Source of the DNA: CAVVDY01 sp963819645 | GTDB lineage: Bacteria; Acidobacteriota; Terriglobia; Terriglobales; Acidobacteriaceae | Length of the DNA: 64,000 bases | Assembly (NCBI GenBank): GCA_963819645.1 | Contig: CAWFWZ010000014.1 | Location: 1-64,000 of the forward strand | Direction of reading: 5' to 3' | Part shown: positions 1 through 7,798 of the stretch, one piece after another | Numbering within the stretch: position 1 is the first letter of the stretch | How the letters are laid out: every line of letters starts with the position of its first letter | Translations under genes and position numbers: made by a program | Notes under the pieces: generated by a model | Seen by the model: only the letters and a program-made list of their open reading frames with translations | Databases searched by the model: none | Told to the model about the DNA's origin: nothing

Positions 1-2015
1 TTCATGAGCGGATTGACCATGCGGCCACAGTCATGCGCTATCGTGAAGCGCAACACGCGAACGGAGCCGGTCTCTTCGTCGACCTCAACCTCGGCAAGAG
101 CGCTGCCGTTCGAATAGGTCATATCGTCGATAATGACCTTCTCCGACGCTTCAAGGCCAGGTGAATCTATTCCGGGAAGTTGGAAACCGGGCAGCCCAGC
201 AGCCGCGCGCGCTAATTCAGCGAAGCTTCGTCTAAGCTCCGGAACGCCCCGCACCACGACATTGTCACCGACCACGTCCAGATCTTTCTCGTCCGCTTCC
301 AACAGGTGCGACGCAACGTTAAGGAGTTTGCGGCGAACGACCACTGCCGAGGCATGAGCCGATGCGCCTGCCATTACTGTCTGCCGGCTATTGAAGCCGC
401 CGAAGCCGAGCGATCCTTCCGAACTGCCGGTTCGCACAGTTATCTTTGACATGTCACCGCCGAGTTGCTCACCAACGATCTGAGCAATCATCGTGGCGGT
501 GCCTTGGCCCATCGCGCTGGCGCCGGTCGTAACGACGATTTCACCTGAACGAGCGATGCGCACAGTCGCGATTTCGTATGGTCCGCGTCCGGTGCCCTCG
601 ACATAATTGACGAGGCCGAGGCCGATCCTGCGGCCTTTCTGGCGCGCCCCTTTGCGCCGCGCCGGAAATCCGGCCCAGTCAGCCATGGCCATAGCGCGTT
701 GTTGCGTGGCCGGATAGTTGCCGCTGTCAAGAACAACGTTGGTGCCGCCGCGAAGCTTAAGCGGCTTTTGGCAAGGCATCTGGTCTGCGCGCACGAGATT
801 GCGAAATCTGATTTCATCGCGTCCGAGCCCGGTCGCCGCGGCGGCGCGGTCTAGCAATCGCTCCATGACAAAAGCTGCTTGCGGCTGACCGGCGCCGCGG
901 ATTGGTGTGACCGGGACTTTGTTGGTAAGCGCCACTGCGATATCCAACCGATAGGCAGGGACGTTGTACGCAAGTGGCAAGCTGACACCGGACCCGTAGG
1001 GAACGTTGAGGCCGCGCACATTGTATGCGCCATGATCGTGGACGAGCTGGCCGCGAATGCCAAGAATTTTTCCCTCTGCGTCAAGCGCAAGTTCTACATC
1101 CCAGTGCTGATCGCGTTCTTGCGTGGTCGAGAGAAAATGCTCGCGCCGATCCTCGACCCATTTCACCGGACGCTGCAGTAGCAGTGCGCTCGCCGCGACG
1201 GCAATCTCCTCAGGATAGGTAACTAGCTTCGGTCCAAATCCCCCGCCCACGTCTGGCGTGGAGACAGCAATCTCGTCTTCTCGTAGAGCAAGCAGATCGC
1301 AAAGCATCTGCTTGAGCGCCTGTGGCGTTTGGGTCGAGCTCCACACACTAAGCTTATCGCTGAACTGATCCGGAACTGCGAGGACGCCGCGCCCTTCCAT
1401 CGAATGAGAGCCGCCGCGGTGCACCGTGTAACGTCCGTGCACACAATGACAAGCGGCGGCAAACGCGGCGTCAGTGTCGCCATAGGCGAAGCCGAAATCC
1501 GCGATTTGGTTGTGCGACAGTTGCGAATGAGCGGTAGGGCTGCCTGGTTCAAGGGCATCTCGGCAATCCGCTACCGCCGGCAGAGGCTTAAAATCAATGG
1601 TGACTGCTTCGACCGCATCTTCAGCAAGCGATCGGCTGGCCGCGATGACGACTGCAATCGGCTCCCCGACATACACGACCTCCCCGTCAGCGAGAACAGG
1701 CCTGTCCGCCTGCAGATGAAAGCTTGGACTGGGCAAACCGGTCGACAGAAAGTTGGAGACGAGCCGCTTTTTCAGTTCTGCAGCCGTGAATGCAGCAACG
1801 ACGCCGGGCATGGTGAGTGTGACACTCAGATCGACAGTTGAGAACAAAGCGTGGGCGTGACTGCTGCGAACGAACGCGGCAGCGAGGCAATTCTCAGGCT
1901 GCAAGTCATCGAGGTAACGGCCGTTACCGAGGACCAAAGTCCGATCCTCGATGCGGCGGACGGAGCGTCCGAACAAGCCCAGCTTATCCTGCATCCTGGC
2001 GTACCTTTCGAGCAT
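1..2015 (-). CDS. Xanthine dehydrogenase/CO dehydrogenase family molybdopterin-binding large subunit (3' end outside window)
   Basis: The minus strand is open from the ATG at 2015 to the window edge, giving about 671 residues of a family usually 750-800 long, so roughly the last 100 residues are missing. The N-terminus reads GLFGRSVRRIEDRTLVLGNG, typical of CoxL-like hydroxylases, followed by the DVGGGFGPK glycine-rich motif and a late IAHDCGRMVNP segment. The family binds molybdopterin cytosine dinucleotide and oxidises purines, aldehydes or CO together with FeS and FAD subunits; none of these partners is visible in the window. The CO-dehydrogenase active-site loop was not recognised, so the substrate is unknown. 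A second in-frame Met lies at 1994. The start overlaps the 3' end of a remnant of a related gene. Confidence 0.9.
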   Translation of the reverse strand, partial: MLERYARMQDKLGLFGRSVRRIEDRTLVLGNGRYLDDLQPENCLAAAFVRSSHAHALFSTVDLSVTLTMPGVVAAFTAAELKKRLVSNFLSTGLPSPSFHLQADRPVLADGEVVYVGEPIAVVIAASRSLAEDAVEAVTIDFKPLPAVADCRDALEPGSPTAHSQLSHNQIADFGFAYGDTDAAFAAACHCVHGRYTVHRGGSHSMEGRGVLAVPDQFSDKLSVWSSTQTPQALKQMLCDLLALREDEIAVSTPDVGGGFGPKLVTYPEEIAVAASALLLQRPVKWVEDRREHFLSTTQERDQHWDVELALDAEGKILGIRGQLVHDHGAYNVRGLNVPYGSGVSLPLAYNVPAYRLDIAVALTNKVPVTPIRGAGQPQAAFVMERLLDRAAAATGLGRDEIRFRNLVRADQMPCQKPLKLRGGTNVVLDSGNYPATQQRAMAMADWAGFPARRKGARQKGRRIGLGLVNYVEGTGRGPYEIATVRIARSGEIVVTTGASAMGQGTATMIAQIVGEQLGGDMSKITVRTGSSEGSLGFGGFNSRQTVMAGASAHASAVVVRRKLLNVASHLLEADEKDLDVVGDNVVVRGVPELRRSFAELARAAAGLPGFQLPGIDSPGLEASEKVIIDDMTYSNGSALAEVEVDEETGSVRVLRFTIAHDCGRMVNPLM

Positions 2016-2380
2016 CACATGTACCCGACTCTATATCGGCCAGACGTTGCTTCAGATATTGGGGTGTCATCGGCAATCGATCGACGAAGCCGGGTATCTG
2101 CAGCGCATCGTCAATCGCGGACGCGACCGCCGCACCTGCGGCATTAACGCCGGCTTCGCCCGCGCCCTTGATGCCGAGGGGGTTGAGGGGCGATGGCGCA
2201 TTCTCGCAAATGAGTACTTTAACCGGCGGCATCTCGGCCGCTGTGATCATAAGATAATCCGCCAACGTTACCGAGTTTGGCTGGCCAGCCGGATCATAGA
2301 TAAAGTTTTCCATCAGCGCGCCGCCCAGGCCTTGCGCGAGCCCGCCGATCAAGCCGTCTTTTGGCTTGAGTGGGGTACGC
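1984..2380 (-). pseudogene. C-terminal remnant of a second xanthine dehydrogenase-family large subunit
   Basis: This open stretch encodes GGLAQGLGGALMENFIYD, then SPLNPLGIKGAGEAG and VDRLPMTPQYL, which are the conserved last 120 or so residues of the same family as the following gene. Nothing upstream encodes the other 600 residues. The reading frame runs back into a low-complexity dispersed repeat (about 2400-2450) with no credible ATG or ribosome binding site. I read it as the tail of a tandem paralogue whose front was lost by a rearrangement at the repeat. It overlaps the intact gene's start by 32 bases. Some real operons carry two such subunits in tandem, so the remnant may record one. 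Confidence 0.7.
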
Positions 2381-2399
2381 GACAGCAGCTTCCAGCCGC

Positions 2400-2450
2400 C
2401 AGCTCCCAGCCAAACCACTGACAACCGACCACTGACAACTGACAACTGCA
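2400..2450. repeat. Low-complexity dispersed repeat of GTTGTCAGTGG-like units
   Basis: Several short direct copies of (A)CTGACAAC with ACCACTG occur here. A very similar run is found at 7325-7355 in the opposite orientation. It abuts the broken end of the xanthine dehydrogenase fragment. Confidence 0.6.
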
Positions 2451-2683
2451 CTTACCCCCCTCCCCCACCTGCTCGTAAAATCTTGATTCCATTGGGCAAG
2501 CTTAAAATTTTCCCGCTAAAATCTTGAGCCCGTGAGACTTACAGGCAAAATCCTGGAAACAAATGGGTTAATGGCTCGGGTGCGCCATTCAAGCCGGGGT
2601 CCCCGGCGAGCGCCGCAGTTGCGGTCGATGGGGTGGAAGCCGTCGTTTGGCTTCCGAGTGGGACTCTTAAGTGGCTTCGAAGG

Positions 2684-2703
2684 GGCGCAGCTTCAGCTGC
2701 GCC
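2684..2703. repeat. Perfect palindromic intergenic element (GGCGCAGCT arms)
   Basis: GGCGCAGCT and AGCTGCGCC flank a two-base TC spacer. The same arms recur at 7661-7680 and 15650-15669. The surrounding 2451-3190 has no gene I can support and holds this element plus a CCCGA..GGGATCTGCAG dispersed repeat (2722-2763) and several small hairpins. Confidence 0.75.
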
Positions 2704-2721
2704 GTCATGCCCCTCAGGAGG

Positions 2722-2763
2722 TGTCATCCCGAACCCGCCTCGGCGGGCGAGGGATCTGCAGTT
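2722..2763. repeat. Dispersed repeat, TGTCATCCCGA...GAGGGATCTGCAG family
   Basis: The conserved ends TGTCATCCCGA and GAGGGATCTGCAGTT flank a small variable hairpin with arms CCCGCC and GGCGGG. Related copies lie at 6852-6912, 7395-7431, 7491-7527, 7587-7643, 10494-10524, 49797-49825, 52030-52086 and 56280-56311, in both orientations and always between genes. Confidence 0.75.
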
Positions 2764-3195
2764 CTACCGCCGCCAGCTACAGCCCGTTCCGGCACTAAAT
2801 TGCCACTTGCCAGTTGCTCTTTGTGACCAACATCACCAAAAAATTTGTATATGCGATATTTTGTTTTCAACACTTTAGCCATGATTTCGCATGCAAATGT
2901 TTGAGCCCCAAGGACTTAAAGCCGAATATTTCATTTCAAAGAACTTAGCGGGATTCGTCCCGCAGGGACACTCTTCGCTGTCCTCGGAGGCAGTCTATGA
3001 GTTGCTGAAGTGACCTGCAAAGAAAAACTGCGGTGCAGAGGTTACGAAGGTCGTAGGAATTTCCCGAAACGGGAATGGAGCAATATTCGAAAATCTGCGC
3101 TCGCGCGGGAGACTCTGCCCTGCGCAGATGAGGTCAACCGAAGGCCGAAACTTCGGGCACTCAGGCACCGCTCCTAAGAGATCTCATCGACTCTC

Positions 3196-3225
3196 TTGAC
3201 ATAGGTCGGTTGGTACGAGTATAAA
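3196..3225 (+). promoter_or_regulatory. Sigma-70-type promoter of the DGQHR/TIR-like operon
   Basis: TTGACA at 3196-3201 and TATAAA at 3220-3225 are separated by 18 bases, close to the sigma-70 consensus. It lies 65 bases upstream of the first start codon of the three-gene operon and is the clearest promoter in the window. Confidence 0.75.
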
Positions 3226-3268
3226 TTGTCGTACTGCTTTGTTAACGACTCGTACTCAAAGTCGTACC
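3212..3268 (+). promoter_or_regulatory. Operator-like array of four GTAC half-sites over the -10 and transcript start
   Basis: Four related sites are present: GGTACGAGT (3212-3220), GTCGTAC (3228-3234), ACTCGTAC (3248-3255) and GTCGTACC (3261-3268). The first two form an inverted repeat (GTACGA...TCGTAC), and the first and third are also inverted (GTACGAGT/ACTCGTAC). They overlap the -10 box and the start region, where a repressor would act. The binder is unknown; the first gene product or the wHTH-like part of the third are candidates by inference. Confidence 0.6.
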
Positions 3269-3290
3269 AGCAAAATATTGGAGAATTAAC

Positions 3291-4436
3291 ATGGGACTGC
3301 AGACTGCAATTGAAAATGTATTTCGTACCGAGGATGGCCCTTACCCGTGTTACGACGCCGTCATGACAGCTCGGGATATATCTCAGTTATACAAGACTGG
3401 ATTCTTGAAGGTGGATCATAACCGGCAACGTGGCTTGGACTCCGTTACCGGCGAGCGCATCCTTGACGACGAGAAGGTCGACCGATGGGCGGAGCAACTC
3501 GTGAAGGGTGAAGCGTACCTAGGCCAACTGAGCTGGAACTTCCGAAAGGACGAAACGCTGCTGGAGTATGACGAAGAAAAGCGATCGCTCAAGATCGGGG
3601 CAGGTGCTGCAACGATTCCGGATTCGGGGCACCGTCACATGGCGCTCCTCAAGGCAGCCGAGAGCACGGGCAAGGGCAGCTCTTTCAACCTAGACCGCAA
3701 GGTAAGCGTTCGAATCTACAACGCTCCGGCTGGTGAAGAAAATCGAATTTTTTATGCAATGAACCAAGAGGGGAAGAAAGCTGATCCTACCCGTTCCAAA
3801 TGGCTTCACCGTTTAGGTGCCGCCAAGATCGCGGGAGCGCTGGCCGAGCAGTGTCCGTCGCTGCGCGACAACGTGGATACAATTCGAGACCGGTTGAGCA
3901 AGAAGAATCCCCGCCTGTGCGCCTTCAATACGCTCAGTGGTGCATTCGAGGCCTACTGGGGAGATTGCAACCCAGAAGATGAGGCCCCTTTTAAGGCCGA
4001 CGTGGAGTACTCGGTGCAGTTCTGGAACAAGCTAGCCGAAGCAAGACCAGAACTGGGCAAGTTGGACATCGGCCGACGTAAGCGCGTCCGTGAGACGTTG
4101 CTTGTGGATTCCGCATTGGCGATTTGGGCATATGTTGCGATTGCGCGCAAGATGCGTGATCGCCGGACGGACCTCGACGTCCTAAAAAAATTAGGCGAGC
4201 GTGTTGCTATCAACGACCAGAGCGGCGAGGGCCAGCGCGATGTAGACCTGTTCTCGCGCGAGAATCCTGTATGGGAACAAATTGGCGTGTTGGTGCCTTC
4301 GACCAAGAAGACCGGTGAAAAGGTTTTCACGCTGCGCAACGCGAGGCAAACGCGCGACGCGATGCTGAAGACTCTCGACGCCGTGCTCGATTTGGACCGT
4401 CAACTCGATCTGAAGCCCGTAATGAGTGGGCAATAG
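3291..4436 (+). CDS. DGQHR/DndB-like domain protein
   Basis: This 381-residue protein carries PDSGHRHMALLKAAE near residue 110, which resembles the DGQHR signature of the DndB family with a serine-glycine change. The later GEENRIFYAMNQEGKKADPTRS also fits that family. DndB-type proteins occur in DNA phosphorothioation loci as regulators or nucleic-acid-binding factors, and stand-alone DGQHR proteins occur in defence islands. No dndA, C, D or E gene is nearby, so phosphorothioation itself is not indicated. The ATG follows GGAGAATT with close spacing. It is the first gene of an operon with a 23-base gap to the next gene. The family call rests on motif resemblance only; a profile search would settle it. 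Confidence 0.55.
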   Translation: MGLQTAIENVFRTEDGPYPCYDAVMTARDISQLYKTGFLKVDHNRQRGLDSVTGERILDDEKVDRWAEQLVKGEAYLGQLSWNFRKDETLLEYDEEKRSLKIGAGAATIPDSGHRHMALLKAAESTGKGSSFNLDRKVSVRIYNAPAGEENRIFYAMNQEGKKADPTRSKWLHRLGAAKIAGALAEQCPSLRDNVDTIRDRLSKKNPRLCAFNTLSGAFEAYWGDCNPEDEAPFKADVEYSVQFWNKLAEARPELGKLDIGRRKRVRETLLVDSALAIWAYVAIARKMRDRRTDLDVLKKLGERVAINDQSGEGQRDVDLFSRENPVWEQIGVLVPSTKKTGEKVFTLRNARQTRDAMLKTLDAVLDLDRQLDLKPVMSGQ

Positions 4437-4459
4437 TCACAAACGCTAGGAGGTCTGCC

Positions 4460-4831
4460 ATGTCTCGATTCACCGTTCGTGTGGAACTGCATGACGCCAA
4501 ATGGGAAGACTACGATGCACTCCACGCCGCGATGGAAGAGCGGGGATTCTCTCGCCAGATCACGGCGGACAGCGGCAAGACTTATCATCTGCCGTGGGCA
4601 GAGTACGCGGGCCGCGGAGATCTCGGCAGTGGCCAAGTCCGTGACATCGCCAAGCTAGCGGCCGATAGCACGGGCAAACGGAATGCAATCCTGGTGACTC
4701 AATCAAGCGGCCGGGCTTGGATCGGGCTCGAATTAGCAGATTCAGCCGATGTTGATCCCGAAGGACGTCAAGGACAACGAAGAGGAAGGGGTATCGAACA
4801 TGAAAACTGTTGCAACCATCAACAATTCTAA
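4460..4831 (+). CDS. Small DUF2622/GhoS-like protein
   Basis: The 123-residue product begins MSRFTVRVELHDAKWEDY and continues LHAAMEERGFSR and KTYHLPWAEY. This matches my recollection of the DUF2622 group, to which the E. coli GhoS endoribonuclease antitoxin belongs. It has no membrane segment. A strong AGGAGG at 4448-4453 precedes the ATG by six bases. The last ten or so residues are encoded in the overlap with the next gene, and the tail (RQGQRRGRGIEHENC) looks unconserved. Being between a DGQHR-like and a TIR-like gene suggests a regulator, sensor or immunity partner; that is inference. No toxin resembling GhoT (a short membrane peptide) is adjacent. Confidence 0.55.
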   Translation: MSRFTVRVELHDAKWEDYDALHAAMEERGFSRQITADSGKTYHLPWAEYAGRGDLGSGQVRDIAKLAADSTGKRNAILVTQSSGRAWIGLELADSADVDPEGRQGQRRGRGIEHENCCNHQQF

Positions 4832-5927
4832 GAACGGCGAGAAGCGCAAGTATCTCAGCCAGACGGACGTCCCAAGTTGCTCGATGGAAAAAGCGTTGGA
4901 GATCGCTCAGGCGATTGCGGACAACTATGGCTATAAGCCATCCACTCCGCTTCAGGTCGCCAGTGCGCTGCAGATGGCACCGGGCGCAAGCCCGTTCCGC
5001 ATGCTCGCGGGTGCGTCCATTGCGTTCGGGTTCACCAGTGGCGGATACAACGCGGAGAAAATTGCCATTGAGCCTCTTGGATTGAGGATCGTGAAAATCA
5101 CAGAGGACGGTGACGATCTGAAAGCAAAGAGACAGGCTCTCCTCAGGCCTAGGGTGATCCGCGAATTCTTGGAAAAATACAACGGAGCTCCGATTCCGAA
5201 GGAGCAAATCGGCAAGAATGTCCTGCTAGATATGGATGTTCCATCGGAGAAAACAGCCGACGTGCTGAAGTTGATCGTGGACAGCGCGGAGTCTGTTGGT
5301 TTTCTGACAGATATTAATGGCAAGAAGTACGTTGATTTGCAAGGTACCCAGCCCCCTACTCCGGCATCGGGAAATGAAAAAGGCGAGGGCGACGAGTTAG
5401 GTGAGCCGGAGGTTCCGACCGCGGTTGTCGCAAGGATACCGATCACTCTTCCGGTTGCGTCGGTCCCGGCCGCTGCTGACGCGACGCGCGCCAAGAAGGT
5501 CTTTATTACGCACGGCAAGAACAAGGCCCTGATTGAGCCGATCACGAAGTTGCTGAAGTTCGGAGAACTAGAAGCGGTTGTTTCCGTGCAGAGCCAAACG
5601 GTCTCCCAGCCCGTACCCACGAAGGTGATGTCCGAGATGCGCGCGTGTGGTGCCGCGATCATTCACGTGGAAGATGAGCGTCATCTTGTGGATAAAGAGG
5701 GCGACGAGCACGTGGTTCTGAACGACAATGTGCTGATTGAAATCGGCGCGGCAATGGCTCTGTTCGGCGAGCGGTTCATTCTGGTGGTGAAGGATGGCTT
5801 GAAACTGCCGTCCAATCTACAAGGATTGCTTGTGCTGCCCTACAAAGGCCAGACATTGGATATGGAAGAGACAGTGAAGTTACTGGAAGCAATCAACGAT
5901 ATGAAGCAACGGAAACTTCCAAGTTAG
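4800..5927 (+). CDS. Two-domain protein: wHTH-like N-terminus plus C-terminal TIR-like nucleotide-binding domain
   Basis: The 375-residue product has an N-terminal part (residues 1-185) beginning with KYLSQTDVPS and containing FRMLAGASIAFGFTSGGYN and LLRPRVIREFLEKY, resembling the winged-helix-like modules of bacterial effector proteins. A Pro/Ala-rich linker (185-235) leads to a TIR-like domain of the CAP12/PF10137 type: KKVFITHGKN, then NDNVLIEIGAAMALFGERF, then LPSNLQGLLVLPY. The glutamate in LIEIG is in the position expected for the NADase catalytic residue. I chose the ATG at 4800 because GAGGAAGGGG ends nine bases upstream; an in-frame start at 4749 would add 17 residues. It overlaps the previous gene by 32 bases, indicating translational coupling. 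NAD+ degradation as a defence effector is an inference from the family. Confidence 0.7.
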   Translation: MKTVATINNSKNGEKRKYLSQTDVPSCSMEKALEIAQAIADNYGYKPSTPLQVASALQMAPGASPFRMLAGASIAFGFTSGGYNAEKIAIEPLGLRIVKITEDGDDLKAKRQALLRPRVIREFLEKYNGAPIPKEQIGKNVLLDMDVPSEKTADVLKLIVDSAESVGFLTDINGKKYVDLQGTQPPTPASGNEKGEGDELGEPEVPTAVVARIPITLPVASVPAAADATRAKKVFITHGKNKALIEPITKLLKFGELEAVVSVQSQTVSQPVPTKVMSEMRACGAAIIHVEDERHLVDKEGDEHVVLNDNVLIEIGAAMALFGERFILVVKDGLKLPSNLQGLLVLPYKGQTLDMEETVKLLEAINDMKQRKLPS

Positions 5928-5956
5928 CTGAGACCGCTGGTGGCCCAACCGGATGG

Positions 5957-6002
5957 CCCGGCCTACCGCCGGGTGCTCGATTCATTCCTTCGGTTGGAAT
6001 GA
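5957..6002 (+). terminator. Two hairpins downstream of the TIR-like operon
   Basis: CCCGGC/GCCGGG (5957-5973, five-base loop) and TCATTCC/GGAATGA (5982-6002, seven-base loop) are perfect stems just after the operon. Neither is followed by a T run, so an intrinsic terminator is possible but not proven. The rest of 5928-6148 shows no gene. Confidence 0.35.
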
Positions 6003-6148
6003 GTGGGATCACACGGTTGACCTCGCGAAATCACAGGCCGCGTTTCCTATAGCCGAGTAGTCTCGTGGAGTGACAGCAGGGCTCAAGCGCTACTCGGTCC
6101 CTTATCGATATATCTGTCATACCTGTCGGGATTGTGGTGCCGGCTGAA

Positions 6149-6607
6149 TCAGGGCTGGTAAGGAATATTGTTTTCTTCGAGCCACTCTCGCGCCACGCGC
6201 TGGTAGGCGGCGTCGCGATAACGGTACCAGTCCTGCTCCAGCCCGAGGCGACTGACCGCGTCTTTGAATCGCCGGAAGGCAGACGGGCCGTGACTGGCCG
6301 CCATCAGCTCGGCGCGGCAATGGCAGTGAGCGTCTTCGCCGGCAAAGTCCTGCATCATTCGCCACTCATCAATGCGGACGCGGTCGGGAAGCTCAAGCAT
6401 GCGATCCTCGGCCAGCGCGCGCTTGATCCTGGGCAGAAGCTGCTGCATCCATTGCGGCGCCGAATCCCAATTGTCGCGCTCGGCAAACTGTGCCTCCTCG
6501 TCATTGAAGGTAATAATCTCTCCGCTGTCGGGATCAAGATAGGAGTGCAGCTCGTCACTTTGCAGGTCGAGCGCCTCCACTATGTTTGCGAGAGAAACGA
6601 CCACCAT
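6149..6607 (-). CDS. UPF0158 family protein
   Basis: The 152-residue product starts MVVVSLANIVEALDLQSDE, contains YLDPDSGEII and LPDRVRIDEWRMMQDF, and ends with FRRFKDAVSRLGLEQDWYRY and AREWLEEN, the full pattern of the UPF0158 family at normal length. The function of the family is unknown; it is cytosolic, with no signal peptide or membrane segment. It stands alone on the minus strand between the TIR-like operon (plus strand) and a repeat-rich gap. No clear ribosome binding site is visible. Confidence 0.85.
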   Translation of the reverse strand: MVVVSLANIVEALDLQSDELHSYLDPDSGEIITFNDEEAQFAERDNWDSAPQWMQQLLPRIKRALAEDRMLELPDRVRIDEWRMMQDFAGEDAHCHCRAELMAASHGPSAFRRFKDAVSRLGLEQDWYRYRDAAYQRVAREWLEENNIPYQP

Positions 6608-6735
6608 ACATGTACCCCCGGCCGGCTCCTTACAACGGGAGATATTAGCTGAGTGTGCCGCCGGTTCGCCATCCTAGAGGACGCGGACGAAATTGTCGGA
6701 GAAGATCGCTGTGCAGGGGGGCAAGGCTTGTCACT

Positions 6736-6766
6736 CCCACTCATCCCAAACGAAGGGATGAATGGG
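6736..6766. repeat. CCCCATTC-type hairpin element without T run
   Basis: CCCACTCATCCC and GGGATGAATGGG flank a seven-base loop. It belongs to the same family as the terminator-like elements at 6914-6966, 14053-14090 and 14102-14137, sharing the CCCCATTC outer arm on the minus strand. Confidence 0.6.
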
Positions 6767-6798
6767 GCACCCGCGCTCTATACAAATACCGCATTCTT

Positions 6799-6818
6799 CC
6801 CCCGCATGAATGCGGGGG
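6799..6818. repeat. Perfect palindromic intergenic element (CCCCCGCAT arms)
   Basis: CCCCCGCAT and ATGCGGGGG flank the two-base GA spacer. It has the same architecture as the other GA/TC-spaced palindromes of the window, with a different arm sequence. Confidence 0.7.
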
Positions 6819-6851
6819 CTCCCACCGGGAAGTCGGTGATGAGTGGGGCAG

Positions 6852-6966
6852 CCGAAACTGCAGATCCCTCGGTCGGACCGGGTACTCACCCGGTCCTCGG
6901 TCGGGATGACACATCAAAATCCCCACCCGCGCCAAAAGAAGGCGGAATGGGGCACCCCGGGGCAAT
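6852..6966. repeat. Composite repeat block: GATCCCTCG...GGGATGACA element plus a minus-strand terminator-like hairpin
   Basis: Positions 6852-6912 are a copy of the CTGCAGATCCCTCG...CGGGATGACA repeat with an internal ACCGGGT/ACCCGGT hairpin. Positions 6914-6966 contain a CCCCATTC...GGGTGGGG hairpin read on the minus strand, followed by a short T run. No gene lies in 6608-7034; the gap consists mainly of such repeats. Confidence 0.65.
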
Positions 6967-7034
6967 CCCTCCCCAGGTTAGGCCAACCGATGGCGAACTG
7001 GGGCCCACCCGACTGCATCGGGCACGGCCGAGTT

Positions 7035-7304
7035 CTAGGCGGAGAAGCGCTGGGCGGAGCGAGCTTTGGCTTTGGCGGCTTCTTCTTCGCGATTCTTGGG
7101 CGAGGCGGTGGTCTCGAGCGAACGGAGCAGGCGCATGGACGCGGAGGCTATCTCGTCGATCGCTGAGTTGAAGGCATCCTCGTTCGCCTTCGACGGCTTG
7201 TTGAAGCCGCTGATCTTGCGCACGAATTGCAATGACGCGGCGCGCACCTCTTCCGGCGTGACCGGGGGATCGAAGTTGAAGAGCGGTTTGATGTTGCGAC
7301 ACAT
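7035..7304 (-). CDS. DUF2277 domain-containing protein
   Basis: The 89-residue product starts MCRNIKPLFNFDPPVT and continues EEVRAASLQFVRKISGFNKP, the diagnostic beginning of DUF2277, and ends AKAKARSAQRF. The annotated start at 7304 fits the family; a Met six codons upstream would add MPYHLP, which homologues lack. The function is unknown. It is a small cytosolic protein and is monocistronic here, flanked by repeat-rich DNA on both sides. Confidence 0.85.
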   Translation of the reverse strand: MCRNIKPLFNFDPPVTPEEVRAASLQFVRKISGFNKPSKANEDAFNSAIDEIASASMRLLRSLETTASPKNREEEAAKAKARSAQRFSA

Positions 7305-7390
7305 GGGTAAATGGTAAGGCAAGAAGTTGTCAGTTGTCAGTGGTCGGTTGTCAGTAAGAAGTGGATAGTGGGCCGAGGTTGTTCAGGGGG

Positions 7391-7645
7391 AGACAAACTG
7401 CAGATCCCTCGGCTGCGCTCGGGATGACACCCGAAAAGTGGATAGTGGTCAGGGGAAGATTCGCACCGCGGAGTTCGTACAGGAGGAGACAAACTGCAGG
7501 TCCCTCGGCTGCGCTCGGGATGACACCCGAAAAGTGGATAGTGGTCAGGGGAAGATTCGCACCGCGGAGTTCGTACAGGAGGAGACAAACTGCAGGTCCC
7601 TCGGCTCCCTCTCGCTACGCTCGTGGTTCGCTCGGGATGACACAT
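7391..7645. repeat. Tandem repeat with 96-bp period, about 2.5 copies
   Basis: The landmark AGACAAACTGCAG starts at 7391, 7487 and 7583, exactly 96 bases apart, and the bases between the first two are nearly identical to those between the second and third. Each unit contains one GATCCCTCG/GGTCCCTCG...CGGGATGACA dispersed repeat. The last unit diverges after about 40 bases. It does not encode a protein. The whole 7305-7798 gap is repeat DNA. Confidence 0.85.
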
Positions 7646-7660
7646 TAGAGAGGATATGAC

Positions 7661-7680
7661 GGCGCAGCTGAAGCTGCGCC
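7661..7680. repeat. Perfect palindromic intergenic element (GGCGCAGCT arms)
   Basis: GGCGCAGCT and AGCTGCGCC flank a GA spacer; this is the reverse complement of the element at 2684-2703, and it too is followed by CCCTTC. Confidence 0.75.
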
Positions 7681-7798
7681 CCTTCAAAGCCAGCCGCCAG
7701 CCAAGAGCGGAGTGCCAAGAGCAGATCCCTCGCGCCAACAGATGGCGTTCGTGATGACAAGGCGAGTAGCCAAGAGCCAAGAGCCAAGAGCAGCGGCA

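Noticed and set aside
879..2257. Several plus-strand open frames opposite the xanthine dehydrogenase gene
   Set aside because: They are antisense shadows of a well-conserved gene and have no family signatures or ribosome binding sites.
7391..7645. Regularly spaced repeats that could suggest a CRISPR array
   Set aside because: The 96-base units are nearly identical over their whole length, so there are no unique spacers, and no cas gene is present.
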